Shown in pieces: positions 16,901 to 24,362 of a stretch of 64,000 nucleotides of DNA. The position numbers and the translations under genes are program-made. Numbering within the stretch: position 1 is the first letter of the stretch; every line of letters begins with the position of its first letter. Location: the NCBI GenBank assembly GCA_019752015.1, contig JAIEMQ010000013.1, positions 124,001 through 188,000 of the forward strand. Direction: 5' to 3'. This stretch comes from Cyanobacteriota bacterium (lineage in GTDB: Bacteria; Acidobacteriota; Vicinamibacteria; Vicinamibacterales; UBA2999). The notes below the pieces were generated by a model. That model ran no database searches. It saw nothing but the letters and a program-made list of their open reading frames with translations, and was not told the DNA's origin.

Positions 16901-17920
16901 CACGAGGGCCGCGATCACCAGCGCGTTCAGCAGGAAGTCGATCGGCGACGCGAACATCACGTGGGCGAATCGCGTCCACGGCGCTTCGGGCAGCAGCGAG
17001 AACTCGGCGAGGCCGCCCTTGCGAACGGCGATCCAGGCCATCGCGCGAGCGGCGATCACATCGAGCGCAATCGCGATCGTCAGAATCGTGGCCGCGCCGG
17101 TGGAGCGGGTCAGCCGCCGCCAGTCGAGCAGCGGCCCGGCCAGCAGCAGGACCAGCAGCGACGCCAGTCCGAGCTCGGCCGCGTAGGCACGCTGACGGAT
17201 GCGCTCGCGCGCCGCGCGCAGATCCGCATCCGACACGAGCACGGCGGCGAGCGGCTCCTTCGTCGGCGACTGGACCACGAACGCATCGGCACCCGCGTCG
17301 GCCGCGCCTTCGAACTGCCGGCGAAGCGCCACCGGGACAATGCTCGTTTCGAGCGAGAACTCCGATCCCGGCAGGGCGTCGCCGGTGCGGGGCAGTTGCG
17401 CTTCCGCAACGACGGCGCCGATATGGCGCGTGGGTTCCGCCGGATCGGCGATCGGCTGTACCCGGACGAGCTGCAGGCCCTGGCTGCTCTGCGCAAGGAA
17501 AGTCGCCGCCGGTCCGGACAGCCGCTCGGGAGGCACCTCCTCGGAGCGGCCCAGCCACGCCACGGGCTCGTTGTTCGCGCCGTAAATCGTGATCGGGACG
17601 CCGGTCTGGGTCACCCCGGAGCCGACCGCGTCGAAGAGCACCCGCGTGGCCGCGGCATCGCCGCGCTCGGCTCGGCGCAGCGTTTCTACATCCACGGTGA
17701 CGGCGCGCATGGCCTGATCCAGCCGTGACGACAGGACCGCGAATTCCCCCTCGACCTCGGCCCTCAGCCGCGCGCGCGACGCGGCGAGATCGCTGCCAAG
17801 CGCCGTCCGCTCGATCACCAGCGCCGCCACCGCGATCGCCGCGGCCGCCACGGCGCCGCCAAGCGCGATCCGCATCGCCGCGCGCGTGACAAAGGATGGA
17901 AAGGTCATCCGCACCGTCAT
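13997..17920 (-). CDS. Very large membrane sensor histidine kinase, NtrY-like
   Basis: A protein of about 1307 residues. The N-terminus has one membrane helix, an extracytoplasmic region to about residue 225, then a cluster of about eight membrane helices (to about 550), a second extracytoplasmic region, another helix pair, a periplasmic sensing loop (about 890-1000), and a final helix. HAMP follows (ERIADPVNRLMRATRRIARG), then HisKA with the phospho-accepting His about 1099 in RQVAHDIKNPLTP, and HATPase with N box NIIENALHAM, G1 DTGIGM and G2 KAIGTGLGL. The H box and C-terminus are NtrY/atoS-like. No response regulator gene is adjacent, which is unusual. The ATG at 17920 is chosen; an ATG at 17908 is possible. 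Confidence 0.85.
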   Translation of the reverse strand: MTVRMTFPSFVTRAAMRIALGGAVAAAAIAVAALVIERTALGSDLAASRARLRAEVEGEFAVLSSRLDQAMRAVTVDVETLRRAERGDAAATRVLFDAVGSGVTQTGVPITIYGANNEPVAWLGRSEEVPPERLSGPAATFLAQSSQGLQLVRVQPIADPAEPTRHIGAVVAEAQLPRTGDALPGSEFSLETSIVPVALRRQFEGAADAGADAFVVQSPTKEPLAAVLVSDADLRAARERIRQRAYAAELGLASLLVLLLAGPLLDWRRLTRSTGAATILTIAIALDVIAARAMAWIAVRKGGLAEFSLLPEAPWTRFAHVMFASPIDFLLNALVIAALVVLAVTSFTMWRGAHRPGLGVVVVDRVSRSFLFWAVQLAAGFAITALVMLYAWLLRTHVSQTPVDIVRFSLDRLDPIRLPVIVGLIALNAAVVGVAILLCRLAWSPWVFPGRQLLWRSRALMAWMLPGIVAFGVLAADDRAPQWPSVLIVISAAAAAWLLDRYRFVGRHGSQALKLLMSFLAVALPSIVLYPSLVDAAERARRQLIETRYAPEVSHQRQELRAKIQKALAEIDRIVALDDLARASDAPLSGPPPADAAFLIWSQTSLATERLTSSVELHNSSGAMVSRFAMNLPDFTQPQPWSEQSCKWEELEEVSPLFSEERRLLHAGKALCVGGRRAGSVVVHSMLDYGNLSFVSAQNPYEALARSQSRAQPRPRAEVEFYVYGWSRRVLYTSVQDAPPLPEGAFRRAYQSRTPFWTTIRRGADSRDAFFLSDRGAIYVLTSERQNAFGHLVAEAELLALAFLVFVAAVIGNMTFNLLAGRAPASGRALFAEVRASFYRKLFLAFVAAAIVPVLALALVSRQYTANVMLADIESEATRLATVASRVFEDLRGFVGQAAVADDLIVWLSRVVAQDVNIFDGPTLLASSERNLFASGLLPSRTPGEVYRAIFIEGRPSFVGRERAGGLEYLIAATPVQIQGREAVLTIPLASRQQEMQAQIEELDRRVLLAAVLFIMLGAGIGYYMAERIADPVNRLMRATRRIARGDLDARVLATSSDELRRLVDAFNQMADDLQRQRGELERTNRLAAWADMARQVAHDIKNPLTPIQLNAEHLRRVHLDRGKPMGNVIDECVGNILGQVRLLRQISSEFSSFATSPEPRPVDTNLGELVEEVVEPYRSGLADRVTIDTHVPASLPGVSIDRTLIGRALTNIIENALHAMPNGGTLTIDAALAPDHMVQLRVTDTGIGMDDLAIAKIFEPYFSTKAIGTGLGLTIAKRNVEANRGTIAVTSQKGHGTSVTMTLPQI

Positions 17921-17992
17921 TGTAGAATGTGAGCTCTGCTGAAGCTCTCCCTCAAACGCGGTGCCCTCGTCACGGCCGCGAATTGGCAGGTC

Positions 17993-18925
17993 GTGCTCGT
18001 CCAATTCGTCGCCGATACGCTCTTCAAGACCCTCGTCGCGGTGCCGGTCGTCGGCGGCCTGGTTCTGGTCGCGCTCGTCGCCGGCGGCGACCCGCTGGAC
18101 CTGCTGCGCATCAATGATCTGACGCAGACCATCTCCACCATGGTCGGCGTGCTGCTGGCCCAACCGCTGGCCCTGGCCGCCTTTGCCGCCGCCCTCGGCA
18201 TCATTGTCGCCGGCGGATCGATGATGCTGTTCGCGGTCAAAGCGGGTACCGTTTCCGTCCTGATCGCGGGCGATCGCGCGGCCGGCGCCCTCGAAGTGCC
18301 GCCGCTGCGCATGTCGGCCCTGCGTGCCGCGAGCCAGACGTCAATCGAGCGATTCGTCGGCGGCGCGCGCCTGCTGTTCTATCGCTACCTGCGCCTCGGA
18401 ATGCTTCTGACGGTCGTGTACTTGCTGATCGGCGCGGCCTATGTCGCGCTCGTCTTCGGCCCGTCGGTCCCCGACACCCTGGAGAACCCTTTGCTCGTGA
18501 CGCTGGCGTCGTTCGCCTTGCTGATCGGCATCACCCTCATCAACTTCCTCTACCTGCTCACGCAAATCGTGATGGCCGCGGAGAATTGCGGCGTGCTCGA
18601 TGCATTTCCTCTCGTCGCGCGGCTGGTGCGGCGGCGCGCGAAGGACTTGGGCCAGGTGCTCGCCGCGATCCTGGCGCTGATGCTGATGGCGACGGGCGCA
18701 TCCATTCTCGCGACCACACAGCTTGGCCTGATCGGGTTCGTGCCGTTCATCGGCCTGGCCGCGGTGCCGCTGCAGGTGTTCGCGTGGCTGGTGCGCGGCG
18801 TCGTGTTCCAGTTCGTCGGCCTGACCGGCGTCGCGACCTACCTGCGCATGCACTACGCGCTGCAGTCGACCATGGTCGAAGTGCACACGCCGGGTGATGG
18901 CCTGCACCAGGTCACCCGCGCATGA
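17993..18925 (+). CDS. Hypothetical multi-pass membrane protein
   Basis: A protein of about 310 residues with six or so hydrophobic segments, for example LVALVAGG, LALAAFAAALGIIVAGG, LLTVVYLLIGAAYVALVF and LLIGITLINFLYLLTQIVM. I do not recognise a named family. The first conventional start is a GTG at 17993, but the frame is open back to the TGA at 17930-17932 and the upstream codons (KLSLKRGALVTAANWQVV) look coding, so a CTG start at 17936 or 17939 is plausible. Divergent from the sensor kinase; the stop overlaps the start of the aminotransferase (ATGA). Confidence 0.7.
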   Translation: MLVQFVADTLFKTLVAVPVVGGLVLVALVAGGDPLDLLRINDLTQTISTMVGVLLAQPLALAAFAAALGIIVAGGSMMLFAVKAGTVSVLIAGDRAAGALEVPPLRMSALRAASQTSIERFVGGARLLFYRYLRLGMLLTVVYLLIGAAYVALVFGPSVPDTLENPLLVTLASFALLIGITLINFLYLLTQIVMAAENCGVLDAFPLVARLVRRRAKDLGQVLAAILALMLMATGASILATTQLGLIGFVPFIGLAAVPLQVFAWLVRGVVFQFVGLTGVATYLRMHYALQSTMVEVHTPGDGLHQVTRA

Positions 18926-20118
18926 GCCTGTCGAAGGCGGCGCAACACTTCCAGGAATCGGCAATCCGCCGCGTCGGCGCGCTCGGCGGATCGATGCCCG
19001 GCTTGATCTCGCTGGCCGCCGGTTATCCCTCGCCCGAGGTGTTCCCCTGGGATGATCTGCAGGCGATCACGGCGCAGATTCTTGCGCGGCGCGACGGCAA
19101 CACGCTGCAATACGGCGCCACGCGCGGGTATCGGCCGCTGATCGAGCACCTGCTGGCGAACACGCTCACCGCGCGCGGCATCAGCTCGCGATTTGACGAT
19201 GTGATCATCACCAGCGGATCGCAGCAGGGTCTCGATCTCGTTGGGCGCGTGCTGATCGATCCAGGCGATCCGGTGATCGTCGAGCTGCCCGCCTACAGCG
19301 GGGCGATCGCGGCGTTTCACAACCTGCAGGCCAGTCTCGTTGGCGTGCCGCAGGACCACGAGGGCATTGCGATCGCGGCCGTCGATCGCGTGGCTGCGGA
19401 GGTCGCGAAACAGGGCAGGCCGGCGAAGTTCGTCTACGTCACGCCCAACTTCCAGAATCCGGCCGGCCTGCTGATGAGCGCGCGCCGGCGCCGCGAGCTG
19501 CTCGAGGCGGCGCGGCGCAACAATCTCGTGATCCTCGAGGACGATCCATACGGATCGATCTACTTCGATGACGTCACCACGTTCGACGACACCCGGCCGA
19601 TGAAGGCGGACGATCGTGACGGGCGCGTGATTTATCTGGGCAGTTTCTCGAAGATCCTCGTGCCGGGGTTGCGCGTGGCGTGGATGGTCGCGCCCCCCGC
19701 GATCGCGCGGAAAGTGGAGCTGTGCAAGCAGGCCGCCGATATTTCGAGCGGTGTCTTCGATCAGCGCATGGTCCACGGCGCGCTCGCCGGCGGCGTGATT
19801 GATCGCATTGCGCCCGGCCTGCGAGCGCACTACCAGGCGAAGCGCACGGTGATGGAGAAGGCGCTCAACGCGAACCTGAAGGACCGCGTCAAATGGACGT
19901 CGCCGCGCGGCGGCTTTTTCCTCTGGATCGAAATGCCGGGCGTTGATGATCGCGAGTTATTCGATCGCGCGATCGAGCAAAAGGTCAGCTTTGTGCCCGG
20001 CAGTGCGTTCTTCGTGAACGGCCAGGGCCACGAATTCGCGCGGCTGTCCTTCTCGGGAATCACGCCTGACCAGATCGAGCAGGGCATCTCCCGGCTCGCG
20101 GCCGCCTTCGGTAGTTAG
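18922..20118 (+). CDS. PLP-dependent aminotransferase, class I/II (2-aminoadipate aminotransferase-like)
   Basis: A 398-residue cytosolic fold-type I enzyme. LISLAAGYPSPEVFPWDDL near the start, GSQQGLDLVGRVLIDPGDPV, VTPNFQNPAG, and the Schiff-base lysine in LGSFSKILVPGLRVAW are typical of the LysN/MocR-like subgroup, which transaminates 2-aminoadipate, aromatic or branched-chain amino acids. The substrate is not determinable here. Its ATG overlaps the stop of the upstream membrane protein gene, which suggests coupled translation. Confidence 0.88.
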   Translation: MSLSKAAQHFQESAIRRVGALGGSMPGLISLAAGYPSPEVFPWDDLQAITAQILARRDGNTLQYGATRGYRPLIEHLLANTLTARGISSRFDDVIITSGSQQGLDLVGRVLIDPGDPVIVELPAYSGAIAAFHNLQASLVGVPQDHEGIAIAAVDRVAAEVAKQGRPAKFVYVTPNFQNPAGLLMSARRRRELLEAARRNNLVILEDDPYGSIYFDDVTTFDDTRPMKADDRDGRVIYLGSFSKILVPGLRVAWMVAPPAIARKVELCKQAADISSGVFDQRMVHGALAGGVIDRIAPGLRAHYQAKRTVMEKALNANLKDRVKWTSPRGGFFLWIEMPGVDDRELFDRAIEQKVSFVPGSAFFVNGQGHEFARLSFSGITPDQIEQGISRLAAAFGS

Positions 20119-20122
20119 CCTC

Positions 20123-20575
20123 TCATCGCCCCTCGATCCATCGCTGGAGCGCGTCAAACTTCGGCGCCTCGCTGCGTGGCTGGTTGATGTATTCGAGCGA
20201 TCCGAAGCGTCCGAACAGCCCGTAGCCGTTGCAGTTGGTGTAGTGCATGAAGAGGCCGCCGCCGGCGTCCTGCCAGTTCTGCAGATAGCGGGTATAGAGC
20301 GGACCGAAACGCGGATCGCGATTCACCGCATCGAACAGCCGTTCGAGCGTCGCGTCGCCTTGCAGCGCCCCGGAGTTCCACGTCACCAGGTGCTGCCCGC
20401 CCTCGTAGGCGATGATCGGCAATTGTTGCTGCCGCCCAATCGTCACGTGCTGCCGCACCTGCGCCATCACGGCCGGCACCGCCGCGGCTTCGAGATCGCG
20501 CAACAATTCATCGACCGACATGTTGCGGACCCGGCCGAGGTCGTTGGGCTGAATCCTGCCGCGCACGAGGCCGAT
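20123..20575 (-). pseudogene. C-terminal stump of a secreted glycoside-hydrolase-like protein
   Basis: Reading leftward, about 145 residues encode a recognisable C-terminal region (VDELLRDLEAAAVPAVMAQ, then LPIIAYEGGQHLV, later GLFMHYTNCNGYGLFGRFG and a final APKFDALQRWIEG). This resembles the end of secreted carbohydrate-active proteins with a TIM-barrel-like core. Everything upstream is missing: at about 20575 the sequence switches to the stump of a different gene on the other strand. No start codon or ribosome site is evident, so I treat it as a truncated remnant. Confidence 0.6.
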
Positions 20576-21505
20576 GAGCGAGGGCGATTCTTCTGGAACA
20601 AGCGCACCGCCGATGGACTGCGGCGGGGCCTGGAGTATTTCGGACAGGCCGTGGCGCTCGAGCCCGCCTTCGCGCGCGCCCATTCGGGCATCGCGAACAC
20701 CTACGTGCTGATGAATTTCTACGGCGGCAGTCCTGATGGCAACGTCTGGCCGCGCGCCAAGGCTGCCGCCGAGCGCGCGCTCGCGCTCGATTCGGGATTG
20801 GCCGAAGCCCATGCCGCCCTCGCGCACGTCAAGTACAGCTACGAGTGGGACTGGGCCGGCGCCGAGACCGAATTCAAGCGCGCGCTCGAGCTCGACGGCA
20901 ACGACGCCACCGCTCACCAGTGGTATGCGGAGTACCTGTCGCTCCTCGGCCGCACGCCGGAAGCCGTACGCGAGATCGAACGGGCACTCGCACTCGATCC
21001 GCAATCACTGATCATCAACGCCGAGCAGGGCGTGCCTTACGCCCAGGCGCGCCAGTGCGCGCGCGCCGAGGAGCTGTTTCTCAAGGCGCTCGAAATGGAG
21101 CCGGCGTTTCCAGCTACGCAGTACTACCTCGCGCGCTGCTACCAGCAGGATCGCCGCGACAACGAAGCGATCGCGCTCTATCAGACGCTCGAGAGCAAGT
21201 TTGGCCAAAGCCCGACCTTCACCGGGTCGCTGGCGCATGCCTACGCGGTGTCCGCCAAGCCCGGCGAGAGCCGTCGGCTGCTTGCCAATATGGAGACCGC
21301 CTCGCAATCACATGCGGGGTGGCACTACATGATCGCGACGGTCTACGCGGGACTGGGCGAGAAGGATCGCGCGTTCGAATGGCTCGATCGCGCGTTGTCG
21401 GCCCGCGACGATCAACTGGTGTTGCTCAAGACCGACACGCACCTCGATCCGCTGCGCGGCGACCGGCGCTTCGCGGTGGTGCTTGCCCGGGTCGGCATCC
21501 CGTAA
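20576..21505 (+). pseudogene. C-terminal stump of a winged-helix/TPR regulator-like protein
   Basis: From about 20576 the frame encodes RGRFFWNKRTADGLRRGLEYF followed by six or so TPR units (for example FARAHSGIANTYVLMNFYGG, ALELDGNDATAHQWYAEYL, FPATQYYLARCYQQD) and ends at 21505. That first motif normally follows a DNA-binding winged helix and a long linker in CadC-like TPR proteins; those parts are absent. Codons before 20576 belong to the opposite-strand stump. An internal start could still give a bare TPR protein, but loss of the N-terminus makes a remnant more likely. Confidence 0.6.
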
Positions 21506-21512
21506 GCGCCGC

Positions 21513-21541
21513 TTGACTTCTCAACAACTACATTGTAGTAA
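21513..21541 (+). promoter_or_regulatory. padR promoter with PadR-type operator palindrome
   Basis: ACTACATTGTAGT (21527-21539) is a perfect 6+1+6 palindrome of the PadR operator type. A TTGACT (21513-21518) upstream can act as -35, and the palindrome overlaps the spacer and -10 region, as expected for autorepression of the padR gene starting ten bases downstream. Confidence 0.65.
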
Positions 21542-21548
21542 TTAGCGC

Positions 21549-21872
21549 GTGCTTGGCGTGTTCGAACAGGCGGTGCTGCTGGCCGTGGTCCGTCTCGGCG
21601 AAGAAGCGTACGGCCGGTCGATTCTGAACGAGGTCAAAGAGCGCCTGGAGCGCGACGTGTCCGCGGGCGCGATTCAAGCAACGCTGGCTCGTCTCGAGCA
21701 AAAGGGATTGCTCGATTCGCGCCTCGGTCCTGGCACCGAGATCCGCGCCGGGCGGCCGCGGCGTTTCTACCGGATCGGGCCGGCGGGAGCCCGCGCGTTG
21801 AACGACGCGCACGATGCGGTGACGTCGTTATGGCGCGGCTTCGAGCCGCGCCGGCGGAAAGGATACGCATGA
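21549..21872 (+). CDS. PadR-family transcriptional regulator
   Basis: A 107-residue winged-helix repressor: EQAVLLAVVRLGEEAYGRSIL, then VSAGAIQATLARLEQKGLL (recognition helix) and RPRRFYRIGPAGARAL (wing). The GTG start lies ten bases after the operator palindrome, so the transcript is probably almost leaderless. The stop overlaps the start of the next gene (ATGA). PadR proteins of this acidobacterial type usually control an adjacent permease or stress gene. Confidence 0.88.
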   Translation: MLGVFEQAVLLAVVRLGEEAYGRSILNEVKERLERDVSAGAIQATLARLEQKGLLDSRLGPGTEIRAGRPRRFYRIGPAGARALNDAHDAVTSLWRGFEPRRRKGYA

Positions 21873-22462
21873 TGGCTCCCGCACCTCCGGTCTGGGCCGA
21901 CACGTGGCTTCGCCTGTTACTGCCCGCGCGCGATCGCGAAACGGTCTCCGGCGATTTGATGGAGGAGTATCGCGAGAACATCCGGCCGCAGAAATCGCAG
22001 CTGGCTGCCGATGCGTGGTACATCGGACAAGTCGCTCGCTTCGCCTGGCGGCAAGGATTATCGGCGCTCGCGCTCGCCGCGATTTATGAGAGCCGGCTGT
22101 TGCTCGATTGGTTCGTCCCCACAACGAACTTCGCACCACGCTCTGAGGTCACGACGCTGCTGATGATCAGCACGCTGCTCGTCATCGGCGCTGCCTCCAC
22201 AATGAGAGCGCGTTCGTTCACGGCGGGCGTGGCAAGCACCGCCGCTGCGGTGATTGGGTCGGCCATCATCTGCACGGTTGCCACGGGGTTCATCTATGCG
22301 AATTGGCGAAGTGCCGAGGTATTGGCCGCCATCAACGGAAGCGGCGGGCTACGTGAAGCGTTCACGCTGCCCATCATGCTGATCGTGCCCGGCACGATCA
22401 TCGGCGCTCTTGGTGCCCTCGTCGCGTCGCTCAGCCACAGCCAGAATCGATCCACAGATTAA
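21869..22462 (+). CDS. Permease-prefix-domain membrane protein
   Basis: A 197-residue protein. The N-terminus (WADTWLRLLLPARDRETVSGDLMEEY) is the permease prefix domain usually found in front of MacB/FtsX-type permeases next to padR. Here it is followed only by three or four hydrophobic segments (TTLLMISTLLVIGAAS, VASTAAAVIGSAIICTVATG, LPIMLIVPGTIIGALGALVA), so no full permease is present. Translationally coupled to padR. Its stop codon lies inside the left terminal repeat of the insertion described below, so the last few residues (NRSTD) are repeat-encoded. Confidence 0.7.
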   Translation: MMAPAPPVWADTWLRLLLPARDRETVSGDLMEEYRENIRPQKSQLAADAWYIGQVARFAWRQGLSALALAAIYESRLLLDWFVPTTNFAPRSEVTTLLMISTLLVIGAASTMRARSFTAGVASTAAAVIGSAIICTVATGFIYANWRSAEVLAAINGSGGLREAFTLPIMLIVPGTIIGALGALVASLSHSQNRSTD

Positions 22463-22476
22463 TCACAGATTGGGAG

Positions 22477-22615
22477 GCGACCCACGCCGGCCTTCGGCCG
22501 GCGCCGACGAGCAAGAGGTTCCCAAAATCGAGAGACCACCAGCGCAGAAGCGTCTCTCGATTTGGGAACCTCTTGTTCGTCGGCAGCGCGGGGCGAAGCC
22601 CCGCGCGCGGGTCGC
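22477..22615. repeat. Cloverleaf-like compound palindrome
   Basis: An outer stem GCGACCC/GGGTCGC (22477-22483 with 22609-22615) encloses three hairpins. These are a left GCCGGCC hairpin (22486-22502), a central stem of about 30 bp (22505-22535 with 22551-22581, one G-T wobble and one bulged A) and a right GCGCGGGGC hairpin with GAA loop (22586-22606). It fills the gap between the permease-prefix gene and the GxxExxY gene. Confidence 0.85.
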
Positions 22616-22755
22616 TCGCAATAATTTCGATCGAGCCTTGAGCTCCGTGTCGCAACATCTGCGCTTGTGGGCGTCGTCTCGAAGTGCGATTTGAGCATTA
22701 TCGAAGGAAATCGCCGCCAGTTCGCGCGGCCCGCGCGTTGCAGCTTGATCCGGCC

Positions 22756-23130
22756 ATGCAGGACCAACCACGGGACAATCAAACGTTTGAAATCATCGGC
22801 GCAGCGATGGAAGTACATCGCAAGCTGCACCGGGGGCTATTCGAAGACTTCTACTGCGAGGCACTCGCCATCGAATTGTCGCTTCGCGGCATCCCGCATC
22901 AACCGCAATGCGCCATTCAGCTCGAATACAAAGGTCGTCCTCTGAAACGGCCGCATCATCTCGACTTCATCTGTTTCGGAGACGTCGTTGTCGAGGTGAA
23001 GGCCGTGTCCGCGCTAACGCCGGCGGACGAGGCGCAACTTCTAAACTACCTGGCAATGACCAAGATCAAACGAGGCTTGCTCGTGAACTTCGGGAGCAAG
23101 TCCCTCGAGTACAAGAGAATGGTTTTGTAA
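22756..23130 (+). CDS. GxxExxY protein (PD-(D/E)XK nuclease-like), copy 1
   Basis: A 124-residue protein with the family signature GLFEDFY (G-x2-E-x2-Y) after FEIIGAAMEVHRKLH, and a nuclease-like core LDFICFGDVVVEVKA (D, then E-x-K). It ends LLVNFGSKSLEYKRMVL, typical of the family. The PD-(D/E)XK relationship is established for the family; its biological function is not known. The ATG at 22756 matches the family's start, because upstream codons lack similarity. The stop codon lies within the first unit of a 24-bp tandem array. A second, divergent copy is at 34344-34739; both are bracketed by inverted repeats. Confidence 0.85.
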   Translation: MQDQPRDNQTFEIIGAAMEVHRKLHRGLFEDFYCEALAIELSLRGIPHQPQCAIQLEYKGRPLKRPHHLDFICFGDVVVEVKAVSALTPADEAQLLNYLAMTKIKRGLLVNFGSKSLEYKRMVL

Positions 23131-23220
23131 TCTGTGGATCCGAACGACTTGTAATCTGTGGATCCGATCAATTTGTAATCTGTGGATCCGATCAATTTGT
23201 AATCTGTGGATCGGACCAAT
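23125..23220. repeat. Four 24-bp tandem repeats
   Basis: Units start at 23125, 23149, 23173 and 23197, each opening TTGTAATCTGTGGATC; units 2 and 3 are identical. A truncated unit continues to 23240. The spacing is constant with no variable spacers, so it is not a CRISPR array. Confidence 0.95.
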
Positions 23221-23238
23221 CTGTGTTTAATCTGTGGA

Positions 23239-24324
23239 TCAAGGTGTGGCCGCGGCGCCAGGTAACTCACCGAGCGCCTGTGGCACCGGCTCGAATCGGC
23301 GGCCGAAGCCTTGGAGCTGCCCCTCACGGCTGACCGTGATCAACTGCGTTTGCGTCTGCCGCACATCTCGCCGCACATACGGCTGGAGTCCGATCTCGCC
23401 GGCGGCAGCGGCGGTGACGCTTGGCTTGCCGCTCATCGGATCAAAACCAAGGATCTGATTCGACACCAGCGGCATCAACAGCGCGTCGCCGAGGCGCAAC
23501 GGTCCACCCGCGGGACGCGATGAGAGATTCGCTTTCCACCGCAGGTTGCCGGACTTGCGATCGACGGCGCGCAGGATGTTGTCGCGCGACGCGAAGTAAA
23601 TCCGCTTGTCGTCGGCGGTGGGGATGCCGGCAATGTCGCCGCCGATGTCCCACGTCCAGCGTTCGCGCCCGCGCGTGAGATCAACGCTCACGACCTTTTT
23701 GTCTCCGGTCCCGAACACCAGCTGATCGTCGAGCGCAAGAAGCGCTGTCACCGGCGCCGACAGCGTCTTCTCCCACACCGTCTCGCCGTTCGACAGTTGC
23801 AGCGCGACCAGGCGGGTGTCGGCGAGCGGCAGGAACAGTCGATCGAGCGCGGGGCCCGGCGCGCCCGCGAGCGGCGCACCGAGTTGACGACGCCACACCA
23901 ACACGCCGTCGTTCGCGCGAAACGCCGCGAGATCGCCGGCCGTGGTGGAGGCGAGCAGCCACCCCGTATCCCAGTACAACGGAACAGCCGCGCCTCCCGG
24001 CAGCGGCGTCTGCCATTTCATCGTGCCCGTCGCGGCCTCGCGCGCTTCGATCACCTGATCGGTCACGGTGAACACGAGGCCTTCGCCGGTCGCTGGAGTA
24101 AACGGTGTCTGCAGATCGAGCTGCCAGCGAATCGTGCCGCGGTTCAGATCCACCGCCACGAGCTTGCCGCCGTTGAGAGGCACGTACGCGGTCGTGGCAT
24201 CAAAGCCTGGTGCGGCCGACGCCGGCGTTTCGAACGCGGTGACCCAGCGCGCGTCGAACGACGCGGGTGCGGGCGTTGCCGGCGCCTGAAACAGCGCGAG
24301 CAGCAGCGCGAAGAAGAGCGCCAT
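23239..24324 (-). CDS. PQQ-binding-like beta-propeller protein (BamB-like)
   Basis: A 361-residue protein with an N-terminal signal peptide (MALFFALLLALFQAPATPAP) followed by a seven- or eight-bladed propeller of PQQ-type repeats, for example GGKLVAVDLNRGTIRWQLDL, ANDGVLVWRRQLGAPLAGAP, KKVVSVDLTRGRERWTWDIG and DNILRAVDRKSGNLRWKANL. No catalytic residues of quinoprotein dehydrogenases are seen, so a structural or assembly role like BamB is more likely. The ATG at 24324 is preceded by an in-frame GTG. The TGA stop sits at the border of the right terminal repeat of the neighbouring element. Divergent from guaA. Confidence 0.75.
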   Translation of the reverse strand: MALFFALLLALFQAPATPAPASFDARWVTAFETPASAAPGFDATTAYVPLNGGKLVAVDLNRGTIRWQLDLQTPFTPATGEGLVFTVTDQVIEAREAATGTMKWQTPLPGGAAVPLYWDTGWLLASTTAGDLAAFRANDGVLVWRRQLGAPLAGAPGPALDRLFLPLADTRLVALQLSNGETVWEKTLSAPVTALLALDDQLVFGTGDKKVVSVDLTRGRERWTWDIGGDIAGIPTADDKRIYFASRDNILRAVDRKSGNLRWKANLSSRPAGGPLRLGDALLMPLVSNQILGFDPMSGKPSVTAAAAGEIGLQPYVRRDVRQTQTQLITVSREGQLQGFGRRFEPVPQALGELPGAAATP

Positions 24325-24331
24325 CACAGGC

Positions 24332-24337
24332 TATAAT
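24332..24337 (+). promoter_or_regulatory. -10 element upstream of guaA
   Basis: A perfect TATAAT lies 25 bases before the guaA start codon; no convincing -35 is visible. The complementary strand reads ATTATA, so the same AT-rich spot may serve the divergent propeller gene. Confidence 0.5.
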
Positions 24338-24362
24338 AGCAACCCTACCTCCAAGGGATTCC

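Larger units (their letters stand above)
22449..23240. mobile_element. Inferred 792-bp repeat-bounded element with GxxExxY gene
   Basis: A 25-base sequence at 22449-22473 (starting GATCCACAGATTAA) recurs inverted at 23216-23240 with a single mismatch. Between the two ends, in order, are a three-hairpin palindrome (22477-22615), the GxxExxY gene (22756-23130) and four 24-bp tandem repeats carrying the core AATCTGTGGATC (23125-23220). The element separates two convergent genes, and the stop codons of both lie in or at the edge of its terminal repeats. The mobile nature is inference: no transposase and no target duplication is seen. Confidence 0.5.

Noticed and set aside
20243-20575. N-terminal extension of the TPR fragment
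   Set aside because: These codons are the antisense of the glycoside-hydrolase-like stump and do not resemble the domain expected before the TPRs.
23125-23240. CRISPR array
   Set aside because: Units are 24 bp in direct tandem without spacers, and no cas genes are nearby.
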